DNA of 18,765 bases, taken from positions 251,147-269,911 of the forward strand of contig DCXY01000049.1 in NCBI GenBank assembly GCA_002329155.1. The letters run 5' to 3'. This document shows positions 1-6,416 of this stretch, one piece after another. Numbering within the stretch: position 1 is the first letter of the stretch; the number at the start of each line of letters is the position of its first letter. This DNA is from Stenotrophomonas sp. UBA2124. GTDB taxonomy: Bacteria > Pseudomonadota > Gammaproteobacteria > Xanthomonadales > Xanthomonadaceae. Below the pieces are notes generated by a model. That model was not told the origin of the DNA, made no database searches, and was given only the letters and a program-made list of their open reading frames with translations. The position numbers and the translations under genes were made by a program.

Positions 1-25
1 CCGGGTAAGCGCCAGCGCACCCGGG
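1..25 (+). repeat. REP-like palindrome, left member of an inverted pair (cut by the window edge)
   Basis: The first 25 bases form an imperfect palindrome: outer arms CCGGGT/ACCCGG, an AA bulge, inner GCGC/GCGC arms and a tiny loop. It is nearly the reverse complement of the element at 105-134. The 5' GTAG head expected for this repeat class would lie just outside the window, so the class is inferred from the partner. Confidence 0.7.
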
Positions 26-104
26 ACCACGCGGCATTTCCGCTGCGCATGCGCGTGCCGTTCACCGAACTGCATCTTCGGGCAATTCTAGTGCCATGCC
101 GATT

Positions 105-134
105 CCCCGGGTGCGCTGCGCTTACCCGGGCTAC
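105..134 (-). repeat. GTAG-headed REP palindrome, right member of the inverted pair
   Basis: Read on the minus strand this starts with GTAG and continues with CCCGGGT, an AA bulge, GCG, a CAG loop, CGC and ACCCGGG. A GTAG head on an imperfect palindrome with a bulge is the hallmark of the REPs mobilised by REP-associated tyrosine transposases (RAYTs) in Stenotrophomonas and pseudomonads. Together with 1-25 it makes a tail-to-tail doublet about 80 bp apart, resembling a REPIN. No transposase gene lies in the window. Confidence 0.72.
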
Positions 135-156
135 ACAAGCGCGATACACAAGCGCG
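133..156. repeat. Two copies of an 11-bp direct repeat, 2 bp apart
   Basis: ACACAAGCGCG occurs at 133-143 and again at 146-156, separated by AT. It abuts the CTAC end of the REP element, so it may reflect a small duplication formed next to the REP. No function can be read from it. Confidence 0.6.
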
Positions 157-175
157 GCATGCTCTATCTGATGCC

Positions 176-208
176 ACAAACGCAAACGGCCACCCGGAGG
201 TAGCCGTT
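176..208 (-). terminator. Rho-independent terminator of the rpsP-rimM-trmD-rplS operon
   Basis: On the minus strand a 10-bp stem (AACGGCTACC / GGTGGCCGTT, one G-U pair) closes a four-base TCCG loop. It is followed by TGCGTTTGT, a modest U-rich tail. It starts about 30 bases after the rplS stop codon, the expected place for the end of this operon. Confidence 0.75.
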
Positions 209-239
209 GCTGCAACAGACCGTGAGGCCTGCGGCGGTA

Positions 240-653
240 TTACTCGGCGGCGGCAGCCTTGGCGGCCAGGCGGGCGGCCTTGGCCTGCTGCGCGGCAGCC
301 AGGTCTTCCTTGATGCGAGCAGCCTTGCCTTCCAGGCCACGCAGGTAGTACAGCTTGCCGGCGCGAACCTTACCGCGGCGCTTCACTTCGACCGAGTCGA
401 TCAGGGCGCTGTGGGTCTGGAACACGCGCTCGACGCCGTAGCCGTGCGAGATCTTGCGGACGGTGAACGAGGAGTTCAGGCCGGCGTTCTTGGTGCCGAT
501 GACGACGCCTTCGTAAGCCTGCACGCGCTCACGGTTGCCTTCCTTCACCTTCACGTTCACCACGACGATGTCGCCCTGGCTGAACTTCGGCAGTTCGCGG
601 GTGACCTGGGCGGACTCGAACTCCGCGACGATGGACTTGTTCAGCTTGCTCAT
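240..653 (-). CDS. rplS: 50S ribosomal protein L19
   Basis: L19 (bL19) sits at the 30S-50S interface of the ribosome and contributes to inter-subunit bridges. The 137-residue product begins MSKLNKSIVAEFE and carries the family's conserved core: the SH3-like segment FSQGDIVVV at residues 24-32, YEGVVIG at 48-54, and FTVRKISHGYGVERVFQTHS at 63-82. The body ends near LRGLEGKAARIKE. After it comes a tail of about 20 residues rich in Ala, Lys and Gln that goes beyond the roughly 115-residue E. coli protein. It is the last gene of the rpsP-rimM-trmD-rplS operon, 136 bp after trmD. The gap shows a small CCGA-AAAA-TCGG hairpin next to the start and only a weak GGTG Shine-Dalgarno sequence. Identification is firm from sequence and context. 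Confidence 0.97.
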   Translation of the reverse strand: MSKLNKSIVAEFESAQVTRELPKFSQGDIVVVNVKVKEGNRERVQAYEGVVIGTKNAGLNSSFTVRKISHGYGVERVFQTHSALIDSVEVKRRGKVRAGKLYYLRGLEGKAARIKEDLAAAQQAKAARLAAKAAAAE

Positions 654-789
654 TGGATTACACCGATTTTTCGGGGTGGGCGTGTCGGAGTCGACAGCTT
701 GGGCTCATGCAGTCACCGGATTGCGCTGCACGTTTGTTGTTCTGGCACCCTGCTGGCACAAGTAGCCAACGGGAACTCGCAATTCTAAC

Positions 790-1566
790 CTACGGATCGC
801 CCTCGGCGCCAGTAGGTGGCTGGGCCGCCGCCAGGGCCTCACGGGCCTCGGCCAGCAGCTTGCGGTCGGCCTTGCCCAGACCGGCCTCATCCAGCAGGTC
901 CGGGCGGCGCAGGGCGGTACGCAGCAGCGACTGCTGCCGGCGCCAGCGGGCGATGGCGGCGTGGTTGCCCGAACGCAGCACGTCGGGCACCCCGCCCAGC
1001 GCATGGCTGGACGGCTGGCTGTAATGCGGGCAATCCAGCAGGCCGTCGCCCTCGAAACTGTCCTGCACCGCCGACTCGGCGTCGTTCAGCGCGCCCTCCT
1101 GCAGCCGGGTGACCGCATCGATGATCACCGCCGCGCCCAGTTCGCCACCGGACAGCACGTAGTCACCAATGGAGATCTCCTCGTCCACCTCGGCAGCCAG
1201 GAAACGCTCGTCCACACCCTCGTAGCGGCCACAGAGCAGGATCATGCGCGGCAGTGCCGCCAGTTCGCGCACCTTGGCCTGGGTCAGCGGGCGGCCCTGC
1301 GGGCTCAGGTAGATCAGCGGCGCTGGCTGCGGGTCGGCTGCGCGGGCGGCGGCCAGCGCCGCGCGCAGCGGCTCGATCAGCATCACCATGCCGGGGCCGC
1401 CGCCGAACGGGCGGTCATCCACCCGGCGGTAGTTGCCCTCGGCATAGTCGCGCGGATTCCAGCCGTGCAGTTCCAGCAGGCCGCGCTCCTGCGCGCGCCC
1501 CACCACGCCCAGTGCGGCCGACTGGGCGAGGAATTCCGGGAACAGGCTGATGACATCCACGCGCAT
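790..1566 (-). CDS. trmD: tRNA (guanine-37-N1)-methyltransferase
   Basis: TrmD uses S-adenosylmethionine to methylate G37, 3' of the anticodon, in tRNAs that read CUN, CCN and CGN; loss causes +1 frameshifting. The 258-residue protein starts MRVDVISLFPEF. The SPOUT trefoil-knot signatures are visible: FGGGPGMV at 54-61, LSPQG at 87-91, GRYEGVDERF at 113-122 and ISIGDYVLSGGE at 131-142. The catalytic residues known from E. coli, Arg154 and Asp169, fall at the same numbers here. The C-terminal tRNA-binding domain includes LDCPHYSQPS (178-187) and LRSGNHAAI. The ATG lies 4 bp after the rimM stop, so the two are probably translationally coupled. All conserved residues I checked are present. Confidence 0.98.
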   Translation of the reverse strand: MRVDVISLFPEFLAQSAALGVVGRAQERGLLELHGWNPRDYAEGNYRRVDDRPFGGGPGMVMLIEPLRAALAAARAADPQPAPLIYLSPQGRPLTQAKVRELAALPRMILLCGRYEGVDERFLAAEVDEEISIGDYVLSGGELGAAVIIDAVTRLQEGALNDAESAVQDSFEGDGLLDCPHYSQPSSHALGGVPDVLRSGNHAAIARWRRQQSLLRTALRRPDLLDEAGLGKADRKLLAEAREALAAAQPPTGAEGDP

Positions 1567-1570
1567 GGCG

Positions 1571-2086
1571 CTAGAACTCCGGGTCCCAGTCCACGACGAT
1601 CAGGTTGCCGTCGAAATCCACCGACTTGATGAAATCGTCCATCACGAACGGCACCATGCGCTCACGGTCGCCACGCACCACCAGCACGTCGTTGGAGCCG
1701 GTATTGAACAGGTGCGAGACCTGGCCCAGCTTCACGCCGTCCACGGTCTGCACTTCCAGGCCTTCCAGATCGACCCAGTAGTATTCGTCCGGCTTCGGCG
1801 GCGGCAGTGCGCTGCGCGCGATGTAGATCTCGGTGCCGCGCATGGCCTCGACCACGTTGCGGTCATCCACGTCCGGGAAAGTGGCGATCAGGCTCTTGCC
1901 CGATTCACGGCCACGCACACCGGACAGCTCGGACTCCTGCCCCGCAGGGGTACGCAGGATCCACGGCTGGTAACGGAAAATGGCGGAGCGAGGCTCGGTC
2001 CAGGACTCGAGCTTCACTTCACCGCGCACACCAAAAGCGCCGGCAACCCTGCCCAGCAGGATCCGGCGCCCGGAATCTTTATTCAT
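1571..2086 (-). CDS. rimM: Ribosome maturation factor RimM
   Basis: RimM assists late assembly of the 30S subunit head around S19 and 16S rRNA helices 31-33. The product is 171 residues from the ATG at 2086; a TTG two codons upstream is possible but less likely. The N-terminal RimM beta-barrel starts with ILLGRVAGAFGVRGEVKL and includes the VEAMRG segment. The C-terminal PRC barrel starts at EYYWVDLEGLEV and ends with the characteristic VDWDPEF. No clear Shine-Dalgarno sequence is visible, because the upstream bases form a stable hairpin (2095-2116). Weak translation relative to rpsP is known for rimM in E. coli and is plausible here. It sits between rpsP and trmD, its normal position. Confidence 0.96.
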   Translation of the reverse strand: MNKDSGRRILLGRVAGAFGVRGEVKLESWTEPRSAIFRYQPWILRTPAGQESELSGVRGRESGKSLIATFPDVDDRNVVEAMRGTEIYIARSALPPPKPDEYYWVDLEGLEVQTVDGVKLGQVSHLFNTGSNDVLVVRGDRERMVPFVMDDFIKSVDFDGNLIVVDWDPEF

Positions 2087-2094
2087 AACCAATC

Positions 2095-2116
2095 GGGCCG
2101 CGCTTTCGCGCGGCCC
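2095..2116 (-). promoter_or_regulatory. Perfect GAAA-tetraloop hairpin between rpsP and rimM
   Basis: On the minus-strand transcript GGGCCGCGC pairs perfectly with GCGCGGCCC around a GAAA (GNRA) tetraloop. It starts 7 bases after the rpsP stop and ends 8 bases before the rimM ATG, where the rimM Shine-Dalgarno sequence should be. No U-run follows, so it is not a classical terminator. I infer a role in lowering rimM translation or in stabilising the rpsP message. Confidence 0.7.
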
Positions 2117-2123
2117 GTCAGGA

Positions 2124-2384
2124 TCAGGCCGCAGTGGCCTGGGCCTTGGTCGCTTCCTTGTACAGGTTGCGAACCTTGTCGGTCAGCTGGGCGCCGTTGG
2201 CAACCCACTTGTCGACGGCGGCGATGTCCAGCACCACGCGCTGCTCGGCGCCCTGGGCAACCGGATTGTAGTAGCCGACGCGCTCGATGTTGCGGCCGTC
2301 GCGGGCGCTACGGACGTCGGTAACGATGATGTGGTAGAACGGACGCTTCTTGGCGCCGCCGCGGGTCAGTCGAATCTTGACCAT
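2124..2384 (-). CDS. rpsP: 30S ribosomal protein S16
   Basis: S16 (bS16) is an early-binding protein of the 30S subunit body that contacts 16S rRNA. The product is 86 residues and starts MVKIRLTRGGAKKRPFYHIIV, the invariant opening of the family, followed by DVRSARDGRNIERVGYYNP and a C-terminal part with VDKWVANGAQLTDKV. The reading frame stays open 33 codons further upstream. The ATG at 2384 is chosen because family homology begins there and AGGA lies about 9 bases before it, and because the promoter (2436-2464) would leave no room for a longer protein. It is the first gene of the operon. Confidence 0.98.
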   Translation of the reverse strand: MVKIRLTRGGAKKRPFYHIIVTDVRSARDGRNIERVGYYNPVAQGAEQRVVLDIAAVDKWVANGAQLTDKVRNLYKEATKAQATAA

Positions 2385-2435
2385 GGTGGTTTTTCCTATG
2401 TAGCCCAGTCGCCAGGATGGCGCGGTAAGCCGGCG

Positions 2436-2464
2436 ATTATAGCGGCGCGGCGGGGGCATTCCAA
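2436..2464 (-). promoter_or_regulatory. Sigma-70 promoter of the rpsP operon
   Basis: On the minus strand there is a perfect -10 box TATAAT (2436-2441), a 17-bp spacer, and the -35 box TTGGAA (2459-2464). Transcription would start near 2429, giving a leader of about 45 bases before rpsP. The match and the placement in front of a highly expressed operon make this convincing. Confidence 0.85.
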
Positions 2465-2546
2465 GTCCGTGGAACCGGCGCAACCTGAACAGGGCTGAAC
2501 GGGCGTTTCCAGCTGACTGCGGGCCGTGTGCGCCCTGCCGAAGCGC

Positions 2547-3344
2547 CTACAACCGCTCCCACGGCGCCAGGGCCGATGCCTGCCGGAGCATCGCCAGCAA
2601 CTCGTCCGACTGGCCGAACACCAGCCCTTCGCCCACACCGGCCAACGGCCACAGGCCGGTGGCATTGCAGGCCACCGCGCCACTGAAACCGGACAGCGCC
2701 GACAGCGGAATCGCCTGCCGCGCCTGCACCTGCCCCATCCGTTGCAGCCCGTCTTCCAGCAGCTGCCCGGCCACGCCGTGCAGGATGTCAGCCTGCGGCC
2801 ACAGTACCTGCCGGCCGTCCCAGAACGCCACATTCCAGGTGGTGCCCTCGCTCACCTGCCCCGCCGCATCGACGAACAAGGCATCGTCATAGCCCTGCAC
2901 CATCGCCTGCCTGCGATGGTGGAACAGCGGGAACGTGCCGACGTGTTTGATATGCGCCAGATCACGCTGGTAATGCACTGGCAGCACCGTGCGGGGCTGC
3001 GACGGCATGTTGGCGGGCGGCGCGACGGCCACCAGCACATCCACCGGCACCTGACGTAACGGCTGGCGGAAATCGAAGGCACGCGCGAATACCGTGATGC
3101 GCACGGAGGCATCGGCCACACCGCAATCGACCAGCGCCTGCTTCAGCCATGACTGCACCTGCCCGGCATCCAGCTCCACACCGAACAACGCCTGCGTGGC
3201 CTGCTGCAGCCGCTGCAGATGCAGTGCCCAGCCCTGCACCGCACCGTCGCGCACCTGCAACGAGGTGAAGTGCCCGTAGTTCACCTGCGCGGCTGCAAGC
3301 ACCTCGCCACTGGCCTGCTCGCCATTGCAGAAATAATGGATCAC
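2547..3344 (-). CDS. Class IV PLP-dependent enzyme (aminotransferase / aminodeoxychorismate lyase family)
   Basis: The 265-residue product belongs to fold-type IV PLP enzymes, which include branched-chain and D-amino acid aminotransferases and 4-amino-4-deoxychorismate lyase (PabC). Visible features are NYGHFTSLQV near the N-terminus (22-31), the probable PLP lysine K133 in LAHIKHVGTF, and SEGTTWNVAFW (165-175) with the conserved Glu166 and Asn171. The start is taken as GTG at 3344, giving fMet-IHYFCNGEQ. This codon overlaps the TGA of the upstream flavoprotein gene as GTGA, which points to translational coupling. The annotated longer frame starting at 3413 would run far into the neighbour. 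Reaction and substrate cannot be decided: PabC activity is possible but unproven. No convincing terminator is seen before the rpsP promoter. Confidence 0.85.
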   Translation of the reverse strand: MIHYFCNGEQASGEVLAAAQVNYGHFTSLQVRDGAVQGWALHLQRLQQATQALFGVELDAGQVQSWLKQALVDCGVADASVRITVFARAFDFRQPLRQVPVDVLVAVAPPANMPSQPRTVLPVHYQRDLAHIKHVGTFPLFHHRRQAMVQGYDDALFVDAAGQVSEGTTWNVAFWDGRQVLWPQADILHGVAGQLLEDGLQRMGQVQARQAIPLSALSGFSGAVACNATGLWPLAGVGEGLVFGQSDELLAMLRQASALAPWERL

Positions 3345-4441
3345 AGCAGCACCTGCGCCTGTGCCCACATCCCGCGCAGGATGTCCGCCGCGGGTGCGCG
3401 CTGCGCCAGCCATGCCGACTGACCGGCCCAGGCCTGCATCGCGTCGATGCGATTGTCGGCATTGGCCTGCGCACGCATGCCGGCAGTCAGGCCGCGCTGC
3501 ACCGGATACGGTTGTGGCGGCGGCGCACCGTCAGCGTGGGCCGCCCGCACGTAAGGCGTGGACAGCGCGCGCCCCAGCCGGCCACTGAAGGCGCGCGTTG
3601 CACTGGTAGCCTCGGGCTCGGCAGCAGCCAATGCATCGCGCCAGGCCGGCGCGATGCTGGATTCGTCAGCGGCAAGAAAGGCGGTGCCCACCTGCACCGC
3701 GCTCGCACCCAGCAGCAAGGCAGCGGCCACACCCCGGCCATCGGCAATGCCACCGGCAGCGATCACTGGCACCTGCAGCTTGTCGGCCAGACGCGGCAGC
3801 AGCGCGAACAGGCCCACCATCTGCTGCTCGGCACGCGCGGCATCGAAAGCACCTCGATGACCACCGGCCTCCATGCCCTGCGCGACCACCGCATCGGCAC
3901 CGGCCGCCTGCGCCTGCAGGGCTTCATCCAGCGTGGTGGCACAGGCGAACCAAGCGATGCCCTCCGCCTTGAGCCGCGCCACCTGTGCAGCCGAGAACAC
4001 ACCCATGATGGTGGAGGCGACTGCGGGCCGCGCCTGGATCAGCGCATCGAACTGCGCATCGAAATCAGCGGGACCGGCGTCACCGGCGCCAGCCTCCACA
4101 GGAGGCCCCCATTGGCCGAGAAAGGCGCGGGTAGCGGCCTCAGCCTCGGCATCACGCACGGGCGCCGGGTCGGGCACCCATAGGTTCACCTGCGCGGGCC
4201 CGCTGGACTGTTCGCGGAAGGCCCCCATCCACTGCCCGATCTGCGCTGGCTTGGACAGCACGGCCCCCATCGCGCCCATGCCACCGGCATTGGCCAGCGC
4301 GGCGCTCAGCGGCACCGGACAGGCACCGGCCATCGGCGCCAGCAGAACGGGAAGCGCAATGCTGAAGCGCTGGCAGAAACCAGCGACCCGGTCGGACACG
4401 GCAGGGTTGCGGAGGGCGATGGGGGTGCCCTCGGCGTTCAT
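3341..4441 (-). CDS. Nitronate monooxygenase-family FMN enzyme
   Basis: Members of this TIM-barrel flavoprotein family oxidise alkyl nitronates such as propionate 3-nitronate to carbonyl compounds and nitrite; some relatives are NADH:quinone reductases or 2-nitropropane dioxygenase-like. The 366-residue protein shows APMAG at 35-39, the signature QGMEAGGHRG at 188-197 with the candidate catalytic His195, PVIAAGGIADGRG at 225-237 and GASAVQVGTAFL at 245-256, the last two forming the FMN-phosphate site. No signal peptide is visible, so it should be cytoplasmic. The gene lies 5 bp after the lipoprotein gene and overlaps the PLP enzyme gene by 4 bp. Family assignment is firm; the physiological substrate is inferred only from the family. 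Confidence 0.88.
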   Translation of the reverse strand: MNAEGTPIALRNPAVSDRVAGFCQRFSIALPVLLAPMAGACPVPLSAALANAGGMGAMGAVLSKPAQIGQWMGAFREQSSGPAQVNLWVPDPAPVRDAEAEAATRAFLGQWGPPVEAGAGDAGPADFDAQFDALIQARPAVASTIMGVFSAAQVARLKAEGIAWFACATTLDEALQAQAAGADAVVAQGMEAGGHRGAFDAARAEQQMVGLFALLPRLADKLQVPVIAAGGIADGRGVAAALLLGASAVQVGTAFLAADESSIAPAWRDALAAAEPEATSATRAFSGRLGRALSTPYVRAAHADGAPPPQPYPVQRGLTAGMRAQANADNRIDAMQAWAGQSAWLAQRAPAADILRGMWAQAQVLL

Positions 4442-4446
4442 CCGAT

Positions 4447-4881
4447 TCAGCGCAGCGAGATGCCGTAGGAACGCACCAGCTGGCTGTCCATCTCTTCGTT
4501 GAAGACGAAGTTGACGTACTTGGCGTCGTCAGCAGTGAATTCCACATCCACGCGCGAACGGCCGATCTCGGTACCGGATTCATCCAGCGCGCGCGCCAGG
4601 AAGGCGCCGGTGTAAGGCCGGGTCGCCACTACATACACCGAAGCGTCCTTGGAGCCCATGCCACGGCTCTTGCCGAGGGTGACGGTCATGCCGCTGGCAG
4701 CCACCGAGGGGTCCACATCCAGCTTCAGCGCCATGCGCTTGTCCACGCCTTCGCCCAGACCGGCGACGAAATCGGTGGCGGTGCCGCTGATGGCACTGCC
4801 GGCCTTCTGCGACAGCGAACGGTCTTCACCGCATGCACTCAGTGCCAGCACCAGCGACACCACGAAAATTCCCTTCTTCAT
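4447..4881 (-). CDS. Small predicted lipoprotein of unknown function
   Basis: I do not recognise a named family. The 144-residue product has a short positively charged start (MKKG), a hydrophobic stretch and a lipobox L14-S15-A16-C17, so it is probably cleaved before Cys17 and lipidated. The next residues are Gly-Glu-Asp, so an Asp is not at +2 and outer-membrane delivery by Lol is possible. The mature part has a Gly/Ala-rich segment (about 28-46) and then a beta-rich region that could be an Ig-like or C2-like sandwich. A GGGAGAG Shine-Dalgarno sequence precedes the ATG. It starts 42 bp after ffh, without a visible terminator, and ends 5 bp before the nitronate monooxygenase-family gene, so co-transcription with both is likely. 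Confidence 0.82.
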   Translation of the reverse strand: MKKGIFVVSLVLALSACGEDRSLSQKAGSAISGTATDFVAGLGEGVDKRMALKLDVDPSVAASGMTVTLGKSRGMGSKDASVYVVATRPYTGAFLARALDESGTEIGRSRVDVEFTADDAKYVNFVFNEEMDSQLVRSYGISLR

Positions 4882-4923
4882 ACAACACTCTCCCTTGGTT
4901 GAACCGTCAGCAATTCGTATCGA

Positions 4924-6306
4924 TCAGCGGAACGGCAGGCCGCCCTTGCCGCCGCCCATCGCGCCGAGCATGCCCTTCATGTTGCGCATCATGCCCTTCA
5001 TGCCGCCACCGGACAGTTTGCCCATCATCTTTTCCATCTGCATGTACTGCTTCATCAGCTTGTTGACGTCGGCCGGCTGGGTGCCGGAACCACGCGCGAT
5101 GCGGGCACGGCGCGAGCCGTTGAGCAACCCCGGATTGCGGCGCTCCTTCTTGGTCATCGAGTTGATGATGGCGATCATGCGCGGCACTTCCTTGCTCTGC
5201 GTGACCTGCTGCTTGAGGTGGTCGGGGATCTGCCCCAGGCCCGGCAGCTTGTCCATCAGGCTGCCGATGCCGCCCATGTTCTGCATCTGCTCCAGTTGGT
5301 CGCGCATGTCGTTGAGGTCGAACTTCTTGCCCTTGGCGACCTTCTCGGCCAGCTTCTGCGCCTTGTCCTTGTCAACCTGCTGCTCGACCTGCTCCACCAG
5401 CGACAGCACGTCGCCCATGTCCAGGATGCGGCTGGCCACGCGCTCGGGGTGGAACACGTCCAGCCCGTCCACCTTCTCGCCGGTACCGGTGAACTTGATC
5501 GGCTTGCCGGTGATGTAGCGCACGCTCAGCGCGGCACCGCCACGGGCGTCGCCGTCGGTCTTGGTCAGCACCACGCCGGTCAGCGGCAGCGCTTCACCAA
5601 AGGCCTTGGCGGTGTTGGCCGCGTCCTGGCCGGTCATCGAATCGACCACGAACAGGGTTTCAGCCGGGTTGATCGCCGCGTGCAGGGCCTTGATCTCGGC
5701 CATCATCGCTTCGTCGATGGCCAGGCGGCCGGCGGTATCGACCAGCAGCACGTCCACGAAGGACCGGCGCGCGTCGTCGATGGCCGCGCGGACGATGTCC
5801 ACCGGCTTCTGGTCCGGTGCGGACGGGAAAAACAGCACGCCCACCTGGTCAGCCAGGGTCTTGAGCTGCTCGATGGCCGCCGGACGGTAAACGTCGGCCG
5901 ACACCACCATCACCTTTTTCTTGCGCTTTTCCTTCAGGTGCTTGGCCAGCTTGCCGACCGTGGTGGTCTTGCCGGCGCCCTGCAGGCCCGCCATCAGGAT
6001 GATGGCCGGTGCCGGGACGTTGAGGTTCAGGTCGGTGGCCTGCGAGCCCATGACCGCGGTCAGCTCGTCGCGCACGACCTTGATCAGCGCCTGGCCGGGG
6101 GTCAGCGACTTGAGCACTTCCTGGCCGACCGCGCGGACCTTGATCTTCTCCACCAGCGCCTGCACCACCGGCAGGGCCACGTCGGCCTCCAGCAGGGCGA
6201 TGCGGACTTCGCGGGTGGCCTCGCGGATGTTCTCCTCGGTCAGGCGGCCGCGCCCACGCAGGCGCTCGATGGTGCCGGAAAGGCGCTGGGTCAGTGACTC
6301 GAACAT
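4924..6306 (-). CDS. ffh: Signal recognition particle protein Ffh
   Basis: Ffh is the GTPase subunit of the signal recognition particle; with 4.5S RNA it binds signal sequences on translating ribosomes and delivers them to FtsY and SecYEG. The 460-residue protein has the N-domain helices (1-90), the G-domain with P-loop GLQGAGKTT (107-115), DTAGR (190-194) and TKTDGDARGG (248-257), and the M-domain with the RNA-binding segment SRRARIARGSG (398-408). It ends in a Met/Gly-rich tail. The frame is open 39 codons further upstream. The ATG at 6306 is used because MFESLTQRLS is the family start and the -10 box at 6346-6351 lies between. Length and motifs are normal. Confidence 0.98.
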   Translation of the reverse strand: MFESLTQRLSGTIERLRGRGRLTEENIREATREVRIALLEADVALPVVQALVEKIKVRAVGQEVLKSLTPGQALIKVVRDELTAVMGSQATDLNLNVPAPAIILMAGLQGAGKTTTVGKLAKHLKEKRKKKVMVVSADVYRPAAIEQLKTLADQVGVLFFPSAPDQKPVDIVRAAIDDARRSFVDVLLVDTAGRLAIDEAMMAEIKALHAAINPAETLFVVDSMTGQDAANTAKAFGEALPLTGVVLTKTDGDARGGAALSVRYITGKPIKFTGTGEKVDGLDVFHPERVASRILDMGDVLSLVEQVEQQVDKDKAQKLAEKVAKGKKFDLNDMRDQLEQMQNMGGIGSLMDKLPGLGQIPDHLKQQVTQSKEVPRMIAIINSMTKKERRNPGLLNGSRRARIARGSGTQPADVNKLMKQYMQMEKMMGKLSGGGMKGMMRNMKGMLGAMGGGKGGLPFR

Positions 6307-6345
6307 GCGGTGCAACCTGCGGGAATCGTCAGTACAGAGACCCCA

Positions 6346-6351
6346 AGTATA
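6346..6351 (-). promoter_or_regulatory. Candidate -10 box of the ffh promoter
   Basis: TATACT on the minus strand lies 39 bases upstream of the ffh ATG in the 110-bp region between divergent ffh and ypjD. No good -35 hexamer is seen 16-18 bp upstream, so the call rests on the -10 box and its position. Confidence 0.5.
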
Positions 6352-6416
6352 GCGGCCAGTGGCCTGACACGCGGTCGCGCATCGCCAGCGGCTGGCGCGT
6401 GTGAGAAACTGTGCCG

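Noticed and set aside
3341..4441. FabK (enoyl-ACP reductase II) as identity of the flavoprotein
   Set aside because: FabK shares the fold and some motifs, but the QGMEAGGHRG signature with the longer C-terminal part and the lack of fatty-acid genes nearby fit nitronate monooxygenase-type proteins better. Not fully excluded.
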